This document shows positions 42,294-50,833 of a stretch of DNA of 64,000 nucleotides, piece by piece (the first letter of the stretch is position 1; the number at the start of each line of letters is the position of its first letter). Below the pieces are notes generated by a model. It worked only from the letters and a program-made list of their open reading frames with translations, had not been told where the DNA came from and did not search any database. Position numbers and translations under genes: made by a program. This DNA is from Gammaproteobacteria bacterium (GTDB taxonomy: Bacteria; Pseudomonadota; Gammaproteobacteria; Steroidobacterales; XN24): contig JARFQW010000064.1 in NCBI GenBank assembly GCA_029287575.1, positions 1 to 64,000 of the forward strand. Reading direction: 5' to 3'.

Positions 42294-42879
42294 CGGCCCC
42301 CGACTGGCGGGCGCGGTGCTGGCGGCCGGCGGCGCCACGCGTTTCGGGCGGCCCAAACAGGTGGCACGCTTTCACGGAGAGCCGATGGTCAGGCTCGCCG
42401 CCCGCGTCGCGCTGGAAACCTGCGAAGCCGGCGTAGCCGTCCTCACGGGAGCCCATGCCGAGCTCGTGGCCGCGGCCGTGGCCGATCTGCCGATAGCGCT
42501 GGTGCATCATCCCGGCTGGAGAGCGGGCCTGGGCAGCACACTACGTGCGGCTATCGATGCAGCGCCGGCGTGCCAGGGTCTCCTGGTGCTGGCCTGTGAC
42601 CAGCCGGGCGTGGCCCCCGACGGTGTTGCCGCGCTGGCCGAAGCCTGGCGCCGGGATCCGGAACGGCCAGCGGCGGCTTCCTATGCGGACATACTGGGAG
42701 TGCCGGCCATTTTGCCGCTGCCGGCAGCGCGGCGCGCGGAGTTTCCCGCCGAACGGGGCGCGCAGGCCTGGCTCGAAGCCTGGGCAGGCGGCGCCAGCGC
42801 CGTGGCATTGCCCGCGGCAGCAGATGACGTGGATACGCCTGAGGAACTGGCGCAGCTGGAGTCCGGAGGGAATCGCTGA
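42283..42879 (+). CDS. mocA: MobA/MocA-like nucleotidyltransferase (molybdopterin cytidylyltransferase type)
   Basis: A 198-residue enzyme starting with GTG at 42283, inside the end of the XdhC-like gene. The nucleotide-binding signature is VLAAGGATRFGRPKQ (about 12-26), followed by VLTGAHAE, GWRAGLGSTLRAAI, LVLACDQPGV and the VDTPEEL end motif. This pattern fits MocA-type enzymes that attach CMP to molybdopterin for xanthine-oxidase-family proteins, in line with the XdhC partner. A MobA-type (GMP) role is less likely given the context. The 43-nt gap to the convergent moaE holds no obvious terminator. Confidence 0.85.
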   Translation: MTASGPRLAGAVLAAGGATRFGRPKQVARFHGEPMVRLAARVALETCEAGVAVLTGAHAELVAAAVADLPIALVHHPGWRAGLGSTLRAAIDAAPACQGLLVLACDQPGVAPDGVAALAEAWRRDPERPAAASYADILGVPAILPLPAARRAEFPAERGAQAWLEAWAGGASAVALPAAADDVDTPEELAQLESGGNR

Positions 42880-42922
42880 CGGCCGCGTTTTTCTGCCGCC
42901 GCTCGGGAACGTCGATGCGGCC

Positions 42923-43366
42923 CTAGCCCGCGCCCTCCGCCGACGACTGTTCGGCGGGACAGTGGACCCACCCGGTCACGCCATCGGTGTAGTGCTCTTT
43001 CTTCCAGATCGGCACCCGCGCCTTGACCTCGTCTATCACGTAGCGGCAGGCGGGAAACGCCGCGTCGCGATGCCCGGAAACCACCCCGACCCAGACCGCC
43101 ATGTCACCAAGTTCCAGCGCGCCGATCCGGTGCACGCAAGCGACGTCGAGGAGACCGAACCGGCTCCGAGCCTCCTCGAGGACCTTGCTGCCTTCCTTGA
43201 CCGCCAGCGGCTCGTAGGCTTCGTAGACGAGCCGGGTCACCGAACGCCCGTCGTTGACGTTACGCACCCAGCCCTCGAAGGCCACGAACGCACCGGCATC
43301 ATGACGAAGCAGCGCTTCACGAAGGCGTCCGGAATCCAGGGGCTGCGTCGAGATCGAGAAATTCAT
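42923..43366 (-). CDS. moaE: Molybdopterin synthase large subunit
   Basis: A 147-residue protein with the MoaE signature blocks: AFVAFEGWVRNVNDGRSV, LVYEAYEPLA, RIGALELGDMAVWVGVVSG, HRDAAFPACRYVIDEVKARV and PIWKKEHYTDG (with the active-site Lys residues). With MoaD it adds two sulfurs to cyclic pyranopterin monophosphate. It is the last gene of moaA-C-D-E and overlaps moaD by 4 nt. Confidence 0.96.
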   Translation of the reverse strand: MNFSISTQPLDSGRLREALLRHDAGAFVAFEGWVRNVNDGRSVTRLVYEAYEPLAVKEGSKVLEEARSRFGLLDVACVHRIGALELGDMAVWVGVVSGHRDAAFPACRYVIDEVKARVPIWKKEHYTDGVTGWVHCPAEQSSAEGAG

Positions 43367-43605
43367 CCGCCGGCAACCGGCGGGAAGAACAGCACGGTGT
43401 CGCCATCCTCGACCGGGTCGTCAAAGCTGGCCATCTCGTCGTTGACCGCGACCTTGACCCCCTGCAGGGACTGGTTGAGGTTGTACCGGTCACCCATTTC
43501 CATGAAGAGCTTGCCCAGGTTCGCCGCGTCCGTATCCACCCAGGTCGATTCGGTTCCGGCTTCTTCCCGGAACAACGCAAAGAACTTCACGCACACCCGG
43601 CTCAT
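43363..43605 (-). CDS. moaD: Molybdopterin synthase sulfur-carrier subunit
   Basis: An 80-residue ubiquitin-like protein ending in Gly-Gly (FFPPVAGG), where the thiocarboxylate is formed. The internal VNDEMASFDDPVEDGDTVLF is the usual MoaD pattern. It overlaps moaC by 4 nt at its start and moaE by 4 nt at its end. Confidence 0.96.
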   Translation of the reverse strand: MSRVCVKFFALFREEAGTESTWVDTDAANLGKLFMEMGDRYNLNQSLQGVKVAVNDEMASFDDPVEDGDTVLFFPPVAGG

Positions 43606-44105
43606 GATGCATCCGCCCCGGCGTCCGCCAGCGCGGGATCGCCATCGTAGTCCGACTTGCCGCCGCGCTTTTCAAGCAGCCGGGCCTGCTCGATCCGTAT
43701 GTCGTGGGACAGGCCCTTGCACATGTCGTAAACCGTCAACGCCGCGACGGTGGCGCCGGTCAGCGCCTCCATCTCCACGCCGGTACGATGCCGGACCGCC
43801 GTCTCACATTCGATCATGGCCCGGTTGGGCCCGGCCATCTCGATACGAATATTGCACCGGTCCAGCCCGATCGGATGACAGAAGGGAATCAGTTCGTGGG
43901 TCCGTTTCGCGGCCATGACACCCGCGATGATGGCGGTATGAAACACCGGCCCCTTCTTCGAGTCCAGCACCCCGTCGCGGACATGCCGGGTAACGGCATC
44001 GGGCAGATAGACCTCGCACACGGCTCGGGCCGTGCGGAAGGTTTCGTCCTTGGCGGATACGTCCACCATGCGGGGCCGCCCCGCATCGTCCACATGGGTG
44101 AGCAT
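43602..44105 (-). CDS. moaC: Cyclic pyranopterin monophosphate synthase
   Basis: A 167-residue enzyme with MoaC motifs MVDVSAKDETFRTARA, KKGPVFHTAIIAGVMAAKRT, ELIPFCHPIGL and the catalytic-region KGLSHDI. It converts the MoaA product to cPMP in the first step of cofactor synthesis. Its ATG follows the moaA stop directly (TAGATG) and its end overlaps moaD by 4 nt. Confidence 0.96.
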   Translation of the reverse strand: MLTHVDDAGRPRMVDVSAKDETFRTARAVCEVYLPDAVTRHVRDGVLDSKKGPVFHTAIIAGVMAAKRTHELIPFCHPIGLDRCNIRIEMAGPNRAMIECETAVRHRTGVEMEALTGATVAALTVYDMCKGLSHDIRIEQARLLEKRGGKSDYDGDPALADAGADAS

Positions 44106-45167
44106 CTAGCCTCCCACCTGGTACATTTCCACCTTCCGCAACGGGTGCTCGATGCCCGCCCGCTGCTCGCTGTAGCGGTTGCTGCGCCGGCCCCAGAGTT
44201 CTTCTATGCGCGCCTCGAGTTCGCCGTCGGAGGCGCCTTCGCGCATCATGCCGCGCAAATCGGCACCCTTGCCGGCAAAAAGGCAGGTGTAGAGTTCGCC
44301 GTTGGCGGACAGCCTGGCCCGCGTACAGTCACCGCAGAACGGATCGGTGACCGAGGATATGAAGCCGATTTCACCGCCCCCGTCGTCGAATCGGTAGCGG
44401 GTCGCAACCTCTCCCCGATAGCTTTCCTCCATCGGGGTAAGAGGCCAGCGGCTGCCGATCCGTTCCAGCAGCTCGGCCGACGGAACCACCTGCTCACGGC
44501 TCCAGTGATTGCGCGTGCCCACGTCCATGAACTCGATAAAGCGCAGGATCACGCCGGTACCCCGGAACCGTTCAACCAGGTCAGCCACGCAGGCATCGTT
44601 CACGCCGCGTTTCACGACCGTGTTGATCTTTACCGGGGTTAACCCGTTCTTGAGGGCGGCCTCGATACCGTCCACGACCACCGCGGGATCGCCACGACCG
44701 CCGCTCATGGCGGCAAAGACCTGAGGATCGAGGCTGTCCAGGCTCACCGTGACCCGGTGCAGTCCGGCATCGGCGAGCGCCTCGGCCTGACGGGCAAGGA
44801 GGATGCCGTTCGTCGTGAGAGCGAGGTCCTCGACTCCCGGAATGACCCGCAGCAACCGAACCAGCGCGGACAAATCCTTGCGCAACAACGGCTCGCCACC
44901 GGTGATCCTGAGCTTGGTGACGCCGAGGCCGACGAAACTGCGGGCCACGCGCTCGATTTCGGCGTAAGAAAGCCGCTCGTCCCGGGAGAAAAACTCGTAG
45001 TGCTCGGGATAGTGCTCCTCAGGCATGCAGTACGGACAGCGAAGGTTGCAACGGTCGATGACCGATATGCGGAGATCCCGCAGGGGCCGGCCGAGCTGAT
45101 CGGCGACCGCACTTGTCTCGGGCACCGCCTGGGGTGCCGCACTGGTAATCGGTGGGTTCATCGGCAC
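44106..45167 (-). CDS. moaA: GTP 3',8-cyclase (radical SAM, MoaA)
   Basis: A 353-residue radical SAM enzyme. The N-terminal cluster motif CxxxCxxC is C40/C44/C47 (DRCNLRCPYCMPE). The SAM-binding GGEP is seen in LRITGGEPLLRKDL. The C-terminal cluster is FCGDCTRARLSANGELYTCLF, and the protein ends Gly-Gly as active MoaA must. It rearranges GTP to 3',8-cyclo-7,8-dihydro-GTP for MoaC. Starts at 45167 and 45161 are both ATG and cannot be separated. The 226-nt leader to the next gene was checked for a Moco riboswitch without a convincing hit. Confidence 0.96.
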   Translation of the reverse strand: MPMNPPITSAAPQAVPETSAVADQLGRPLRDLRISVIDRCNLRCPYCMPEEHYPEHYEFFSRDERLSYAEIERVARSFVGLGVTKLRITGGEPLLRKDLSALVRLLRVIPGVEDLALTTNGILLARQAEALADAGLHRVTVSLDSLDPQVFAAMSGGRGDPAVVVDGIEAALKNGLTPVKINTVVKRGVNDACVADLVERFRGTGVILRFIEFMDVGTRNHWSREQVVPSAELLERIGSRWPLTPMEESYRGEVATRYRFDDGGGEIGFISSVTDPFCGDCTRARLSANGELYTCLFAGKGADLRGMMREGASDGELEARIEELWGRRSNRYSEQRAGIEHPLRKVEMYQVGG

Positions 45168-45358
45168 GAGTCTACCATTCTAATTCCACGTCGATCTAAC
45201 CCTTCGGATCGCGGCCCCCGGCCCGGAAAGCGCCAGTTTTCAGCAGCCTAGGCCGGAAACGTCCGCCGCGGCCGGGCGACGCCGCCGCCAGGCAGCTCCC
45301 CTGGAGCCCGTCTCCTATCGACGTTGCCCCGCCGGAATCGTTCCCTAATAGCGGGGTC

Positions 45359-45383
45359 GGGCCCGTGTCCCGGTGCCGGGCCC
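45359..45383. terminator. GC-rich hairpin beside the patatin gene stop, possible terminator
   Basis: An inverted repeat GGGCCCG (45359-45365) and CGGGCCC (45377-45383) flanks an 11-nt loop, just past the patatin stop on the minus strand. No T-tract follows, so intrinsic termination is doubtful. The rest of the 45168-45393 gap is GC-rich and holds no identifiable gene. Confidence 0.3.
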
Positions 45384-45393
45384 CCGGGGCGGC

Positions 45394-47664
45394 TCAGTTG
45401 ACGGCCGAGCCCGTCGGGCGGCCGAGAAACAGGTAGGCTGATTTGTCTCCGCCCTCGGCCAGTCCCACGGCCAGATAAAGTGGGCCGACAAAGGAATCCA
45501 TGCCGAGAAACAGGCTTCCCGCCCCGCGCAGGTCATCGATGTCCGGCGTTTCGTCATACACGTCGCCGTATTCGATCGAACCGCCGAAATAAATCGGCGC
45601 CAGCTGAATGTTGCCCATCCGCCGATAAAAGATCACTCGGCCGATGGCATAGTTTTCTCCCGCAAACTGGTTGGTCTCGTAGCCGCTCAGATTGAAGAGC
45701 CCGCCCGCGCGAATCAGGCCGTATACGGGCGCTCTGCCGGAGACTGTCCGTTGCAGGGTCACGCTCGGAAGCAGCGTGTAGCGACCCCAGGTCAGGGCCT
45801 GGGCGCCTTCGACGGTGAGCTGATCGAAATCCTCGTCGTCTCCGAGCCCGGGCCGATGGACACGGTACTCGAGAATGACCTGCCGCCCGGCGGTGGGGAA
45901 GTTGGCGCTGTTGAGCCGGTCCAGCCCGAAACGCCCGAACGCAAAGCCGATATCGAAGTCGGGCTCTTCCAGGCTGGTATCACCGACCCGCCGGTCACTC
46001 TCGCCGAACGCCCGCTGATAGCCCAGCCGGAACTCGCCCCACTGACCGAATTCCCGGCCCGCCTCGAGCCCGGCTCCGAGCTGTTCCAGGTTGAATCGGG
46101 CGGTTTCCTGATTGTTATCGAAAATATTGAAGTCCTGCCTCTGCCAGAAGGCCTTCGGATTGACGAACCATTTGCCCTGGGTGTCCAGCGGCTGGTACCA
46201 CTCGGTGAAGATCAGCGGTTCCTGGCCCGCCGCGACCTGGCTGCGCCACTCCGCGCCGAGGGCATTCATTTCCGTACGGGTGTAGGCCATGGCCAGCGTG
46301 TAGTTGGCATCGCCGTTGAAATCGTCCTCCAGACGCATGCCGAACTGCAGGTAGTCCGGGCCCCATGACTTGGCCCGCGCGCTGACCCGAAGCCCGGTCG
46401 CGCCGGCGGCCGATTCGATGCTGTAGCTGACTTTTTCGAAGTTCTCGAGCCCGTAGATCGCCTCGATGTTTTTTTCCAGGGCGCGGACATCCAGCCGTTC
46501 GCCGACCTGAACGCCGAGCCGGTCGGCGATCACCCGGTCCGACAGGCCCGAATCGTTGTGGATGTCGACGAATTCCACGACCGGCGGCAGACGGGAACGT
46601 GTCTCGCGCCGGGTCAGGTAATCGTCCCAGGCGTCGGCTGACAACGACAACGCGCGCAGCTCGGCGAGCCGCTTCCGCGCCGCCGCCTCACCGATGGGAA
46701 TGGCCTCCGCCGCGCGGTCGAACTGGGCCGTCGTGATATCCCCCAGGTCCGGCACGATCTGTATGTCCCGGGCACCCAGACCCTCCAGCTGCTCCTCCGT
46801 GTTACGGCGGGTCATGATGTTTGCCAGCTGGTCGGCCACGGCAAACACGGAATTGATGCGTTCCTCCTCGAGCAGCGGGGTACTGATATCCACCGCGATG
46901 ACAACGTCGCCGCACATGGCCCGGCCAACGCCAACGGGCAAATTCATGCTGACCCCGCCGTCCACGAGCAGGCGCTCGCCGATGCGTACCGGCGCAAAGG
47001 CGCCAGGCACGGCCATGCTGGCGCTCATCGCCTCGGCGAGGCTGCCTGCCGCGAGCACGACCGGCTCGCCGCTGACGATGTCCGTGGCCACCGCTCGAAA
47101 CGGCAGCGCCAGTTCATCGAAGTCGTCGATGCCCGCCGAGGAAAGGGTGAGATCCTGGAGCACCATGAACGTCTTCTGGCCCTGGATCGCCCCCTGGGGA
47201 AACTTCAGCTTGCCATCGCTGAAACCGGGGCTGGCCTTGACCAGGAACAGATCGTCGTCGCGTTTTCGCCGATAGCTCCGGTCCTCGCGAGCCGGCCGAT
47301 CGTCGAAGGTATCCAGCCAGTCGATGCGGTCGACAGTCGCCTGGATCTCCTGCGCGCTCATGCCGGTCGCATACAGCCCTCCCACGATGGCGCCCATGCT
47401 GGTGCCGGCCACGCAGTCGACCGGCACCTGCAACTCGTCGAGGACTTTCAGCACGCCAATGTGGGCTGCGCCTCGGGCGCCGCCGCCACTCAGAACGAGG
47501 GCAACGCGAGGGCGCTGGCCGTGGTCACGCGATTCCGGGGCCATTGCGCCCGCCGCCTTCGTGCCGGTATCCCCATTGTGCTCCGGTACAGGGGAAGCGA
47601 CCGCGTACGCTGCAGACAGAAGCAGCGATGGGAGGATCAGGGCAGCGAATCGTCGGCGATGCAT
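45394..47664 (-). CDS. Patatin-like phospholipase with POTRA and outer-membrane barrel (PlpD type)
   Basis: A 756-residue protein with a signal peptide (LILPSLLLSAAYAVA). The patatin domain spans about 52-330 with oxyanion motif SGGGARGAAHIG, nucleophile GTSMG (S89) and Asp of the dyad in LLVDGGVSM (D235). A POTRA-like region (about 355-430: VVEFVDIHNDSGLSDRVIADR, RLDVRALEKNIEAIYGLENF) and a C-terminal surface-antigen/BamA-type barrel (about 430-756) follow. This layout is that of PlpD, the type Vd secretion or surface phospholipase group. It should hydrolyse lipids at or beyond the outer membrane. The start is 19 nt from the ion-channel gene's stop, so the two may share a transcript. Confidence 0.92.
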   Translation of the reverse strand: MHRRRFAALILPSLLLSAAYAVASPVPEHNGDTGTKAAGAMAPESRDHGQRPRVALVLSGGGARGAAHIGVLKVLDELQVPVDCVAGTSMGAIVGGLYATGMSAQEIQATVDRIDWLDTFDDRPAREDRSYRRKRDDDLFLVKASPGFSDGKLKFPQGAIQGQKTFMVLQDLTLSSAGIDDFDELALPFRAVATDIVSGEPVVLAAGSLAEAMSASMAVPGAFAPVRIGERLLVDGGVSMNLPVGVGRAMCGDVVIAVDISTPLLEEERINSVFAVADQLANIMTRRNTEEQLEGLGARDIQIVPDLGDITTAQFDRAAEAIPIGEAAARKRLAELRALSLSADAWDDYLTRRETRSRLPPVVEFVDIHNDSGLSDRVIADRLGVQVGERLDVRALEKNIEAIYGLENFEKVSYSIESAAGATGLRVSARAKSWGPDYLQFGMRLEDDFNGDANYTLAMAYTRTEMNALGAEWRSQVAAGQEPLIFTEWYQPLDTQGKWFVNPKAFWQRQDFNIFDNNQETARFNLEQLGAGLEAGREFGQWGEFRLGYQRAFGESDRRVGDTSLEEPDFDIGFAFGRFGLDRLNSANFPTAGRQVILEYRVHRPGLGDDEDFDQLTVEGAQALTWGRYTLLPSVTLQRTVSGRAPVYGLIRAGGLFNLSGYETNQFAGENYAIGRVIFYRRMGNIQLAPIYFGGSIEYGDVYDETPDIDDLRGAGSLFLGMDSFVGPLYLAVGLAEGGDKSAYLFLGRPTGSAVN

Positions 47665-47682
47665 GGCGGCGCCCGTCCCGGG

Positions 47683-48411
47683 TCAGGACTTGTCGGGCTC
47701 GTCGGGCGATTCCTGGGCGATCTGCATGCCCACCAGCCGCGCGACGAGGATGGTCAGGTACAGCTGGCCGATGATCGCTTCGGTCACCGACAGCATGCGA
47801 GCAAGATTGGTCGTGGGCGTGATGTCGCCATACCCCAGCGTGGACAGCGTAACGAAGCTGAAGTACAGCGTGTCATTGGGCCGTGCGACGTTCCCTACGG
47901 GAATCAACCCCCGAAACGCGTCGGGATCGATCAGGTGGGCGACCATATAGATAATCGAGAAGGTGATGCCGATCAGCAGATAGACCGCCGTGGCCCCGGC
48001 AATGAGCCCCGGACTGATACCGCGGCCGTGCCCTCCCGTCACGATATCCACGAGCAGGGCGAAGGTCACAGTAAGGAGAAACAGAACCGCGGCGATTCCC
48101 GCGGGCAGATCCCAAACCGGTGACGCCCCAAGCAGGCTCAGAAAGGCGAGTACAGCGAACACCAGGCCCAGCCCGAGGACCCAGACCAGCATGGCCCGGC
48201 TGTCGACGACCGAGTAGCCCGCGGAGATCAGCGACAGGGCAAAGACCATGCTGAGCAGGAAGCGGGTCATTGGCGTTTCTTGCAGCGAAAGGCTGAGAAC
48301 CACCAAGACCGCAAGCAGTGAACACAGGACGAAATAGCCCCGGCTTTGACTGTCCCTGCCCAGGCTGAGGATGGCGGTGAATGGCCCCCCCGGCTTTTTT
48401 TCGATAGTCAT
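47683..48411 (-). CDS. Six-helix ion channel with K+-type filter
   Basis: A 242-residue membrane protein from the ATG at 48411, which has GGAAGG just upstream; the frame to 48474 adds 21 non-membrane residues and is rejected. About six hydrophobic helices are visible. The filter-like TLGYGDITP sits between the fifth and sixth (SFVTLSTLGYGDITPTTN), matching the potassium channel TVGYGD signature with Leu for Val. The last helix continues EAIIGQLYLTILVARLVGM. It is likely a two-pore-helix type or S1-S6-like bacterial channel without a voltage-sensor charge row. It lies next to the patatin gene and may be co-transcribed. Confidence 0.88.
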   Translation of the reverse strand: MTIEKKPGGPFTAILSLGRDSQSRGYFVLCSLLAVLVVLSLSLQETPMTRFLLSMVFALSLISAGYSVVDSRAMLVWVLGLGLVFAVLAFLSLLGASPVWDLPAGIAAVLFLLTVTFALLVDIVTGGHGRGISPGLIAGATAVYLLIGITFSIIYMVAHLIDPDAFRGLIPVGNVARPNDTLYFSFVTLSTLGYGDITPTTNLARMLSVTEAIIGQLYLTILVARLVGMQIAQESPDEPDKS

Positions 48412-48579
48412 GAACCTTCCCGCTCGTCGCCAGCACACCGCCATCACGATGCATGGACCCGCCGCCGCGATCAATCCTTGTGAATTCCGGCGCGCTGGAG
48501 GCCGGGGGCCAGAGACGCTAGGCTACGGCCCCCTGACAACCCCCGTCATGGATTCCCGCTCCGGAACAGGTTTGCCGCT

Positions 48580-49011
48580 ATGCCATTGTGTACTCACCGT
48601 GTCGAGGTCCATGCACCCGCCCACGTGGTCTGGGAATTCCTCGTCGACAAGATCCAGCACCCCGAGCGCTACGTGCCGGGCGTGCACGGTGCCGTGGTCG
48701 AGGAGATGGGGGATCCCCAGTGCCTGGTGCGCACGGTTGAACTCGACGGGGACCGGCGCATCAAGGAACGGGTGTCCTGGACGCCGTCAACCCGCACGGT
48801 CTGCTTCGTACTGCTGGACGATCCCGAGTTCACCGGCTTTGTCATCAATCAGGTCATGGAAGACGAGGGCCGTGTCCTGCTCGAGCATACGATGAACTGG
48901 AGGCCACGCACCGGCTCGGAAGCCGAGGCGGAAGCCTGGGCCACGAAGGTCCGGGAAGCCGCCCTGCACACGGCCGCCCAGGCCGAGCGGCGCGCGGCGG
49001 GTATCGGCTAG
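48580..49011 (+). CDS. SRPBCC-family protein
   Basis: A 143-residue soluble protein with the START/Bet v1-like pattern: HRVEVHAPAHVVWEFLVDKIQHPERYVPGV at the start, then alternating strands and a long C-terminal helix (EAEAWATKVREAALHTAAQAERRA). Such proteins bind hydrophobic or aromatic ligands, and some are polyketide cyclases; no ligand can be inferred. The gene is divergent from the channel gene, with 168 nt between starts and no strong ribosome site. Confidence 0.8.
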   Translation: MPLCTHRVEVHAPAHVVWEFLVDKIQHPERYVPGVHGAVVEEMGDPQCLVRTVELDGDRRIKERVSWTPSTRTVCFVLLDDPEFTGFVINQVMEDEGRVLLEHTMNWRPRTGSEAEAEAWATKVREAALHTAAQAERRAAGIG

Positions 49012-49218
49012 GTCAACGCAAGTCCGGTTTCTGCCCGGACAATCGTTCACCTGATCGCGCACACGTCTCATTCCGTCCCGTCACACCCTCTCCGGCAGCC
49101 GCGGCCACCCACAATGGATGGCGCTCATGCGGAGCCCGCTGCTGGCGCTCGCCCTTGCGACCGGTCAGGCCGGCAGATTTCCGCTGGGCGGCGCCATCCG
49201 CTTTTGGGGAGAAACACG

Positions 49219-50766
49219 ATGACCGTTGATCAGGAGAAAACCCGCCCTGCGATTGCCACGATGCCGTTGCTGTGCCGCATCAGGGGGCTTGCCGTGATGT
49301 CCGCCGCAGCGGTCCTGGCCGGCGGACCGGCCCATGCCCAGGACTTTTTCGATTCCTATGCGCAGGCCCAGCCCGTCATTGCACGCGCGGTGGACGCCTT
49401 CGGGGGCGCAGAACGAATCGAGGGCATACGCCAGGTCCATTTGCGAACGGAGGGGCCGGTCCACCTCCGCTACCAGAGCCGCCGTCTCGGGCCGCCGTTC
49501 GACACAAACGAAGGCTGGACCGAGATCGCGCTTGACCGGGACAGCGGGTCGTTGGCCGTGGAAACGGGCGGGCCGATCTTCGTCAACCGCCAGGTCGTTA
49601 CGGCAGACGGCGCATGGGGCATGGACCTGGTCCGCCAGACCTGGAGCGAGCCGGCCAATCCGCCGGACCCGGGCACCCACTTCGTGCATCGCGTGATACC
49701 GGCGCTGCTCGTGCAAAAGCTCTATCAGAGGGCCGCCAGCGTGCGACATGCCGGGACCTCGACCGTTGCCGGGCGTCCCCAGGACGTGTTGTCCGTGGCC
49801 TGGGACAACGGGACCGTCTATGGCGTTCATGTGGATCGAGGGTCCGGACTGATCAGCCGCTACGACATACTCGCCCCGGACCCGGTGGTAGGCGACGTGG
49901 TCTATGAAAGCTACTTCGAGGACTATCGCCCGGTTGACGGCGTGCCCTTCCCCTACCGCCGCTGGCAGCAGGTTGACGGCGAGAAAACCTATGAGGCCCG
50001 CACGGTCGCCGTCTCGATCAATAGCGATGTTTCCGGATTCATGGCCCTGCCCGAGGGCTTTACGGAAATCCCGGCGGCGGCGCCTCCGGCCACGACCCTG
50101 CGCGAGCTGGCCGACGGCGTCTATCTGGGCAACGGCAACTATCAGAACCTGTATGTGGACACGGGCGAATACCTGGTCAGCGTGGATGCGGGCGGCGGTA
50201 CCGGCCAGATCCGGGGTGAGCTGAAGCAGCTCGCTGAGCTGACCGGCGGCAAGCCGCTGAGATACGCGGTCATCACACACCATCACAGCGACCACACCGC
50301 CGGTATCGATGCGCTTGCGGCCGCCGGGGCCACCATCGTGACCACGAAGACCCATCGGGATTACCTGACCGGTATCATCAAGGGCCGCCGGTATCTTTCA
50401 GCGGCCTCGCAGACCTCGGAAGTGGACGACGTCGCGTTCCTGTTCGTCGACGACTCGCATACCTTTGCCGGTGACAACGAGGTAAGCATCCATCGGGTCC
50501 CGAACGGCCACGCGGACGACTATTTCGTGGCCTTCGTGCCTGCCGCCAGACTCCTCTACGGCGCTGACGTGTTCAACGTTCCCGCCACCGGACCGCTGGC
50601 ACCGAGCAATCCGCAGTTCGCGGAATTCTACGCAAACCTCACCCGGCTGGACCTCGATTTCGAGACGGTAGCCAACAGTCACGGCCGGGTGGGCAGCGCC
50701 GATGAACTGGCCCAACGAGCCGCCACGGACGCGACCCGCACCGCCACAGCAAGCGGCGACCCCTAG
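49219..50766 (+). CDS. Exported metallo-beta-lactamase-fold hydrolase
   Basis: A 515-residue protein from the ATG at 49219 (GGGGAGA upstream); the longer frame from 49114 is rejected. A Sec signal peptide with a long n-region ends GGPAHA-QD. A domain of about 260 residues follows, beta-rich and lipoprotein-carrier-like (DAFGGAERIEGIRQVHLRTE, RYDILAPDPVVGDVVYESYFEDYR). The C-terminal metallo-beta-lactamase domain has HxHxDH as H354, H356, D358 and H359 (THHHSDHTAG), with a later His in VPNGHADDYF and NSHGRVG. It is a zinc-dependent periplasmic hydrolase with an unknown substrate. It stands alone. Confidence 0.85.
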   Translation: MTVDQEKTRPAIATMPLLCRIRGLAVMSAAAVLAGGPAHAQDFFDSYAQAQPVIARAVDAFGGAERIEGIRQVHLRTEGPVHLRYQSRRLGPPFDTNEGWTEIALDRDSGSLAVETGGPIFVNRQVVTADGAWGMDLVRQTWSEPANPPDPGTHFVHRVIPALLVQKLYQRAASVRHAGTSTVAGRPQDVLSVAWDNGTVYGVHVDRGSGLISRYDILAPDPVVGDVVYESYFEDYRPVDGVPFPYRRWQQVDGEKTYEARTVAVSINSDVSGFMALPEGFTEIPAAAPPATTLRELADGVYLGNGNYQNLYVDTGEYLVSVDAGGGTGQIRGELKQLAELTGGKPLRYAVITHHHSDHTAGIDALAAAGATIVTTKTHRDYLTGIIKGRRYLSAASQTSEVDDVAFLFVDDSHTFAGDNEVSIHRVPNGHADDYFVAFVPAARLLYGADVFNVPATGPLAPSNPQFAEFYANLTRLDLDFETVANSHGRVGSADELAQRAATDATRTATASGDP

Positions 50767-50833
50767 GCGTTCGGAGTTCGCCGCCCGGGCACGCTAAACT
50801 GCCGTCCCGCAAAGCCCGGACGGATGGAGTGCC

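Noticed and set aside
45168-45393. Molybdenum-cofactor riboswitch ahead of moaA
   Set aside because: The leader is GC-rich with several possible hairpins, but I could not match the conserved riboswitch core by eye; a covariance-model search would settle it.
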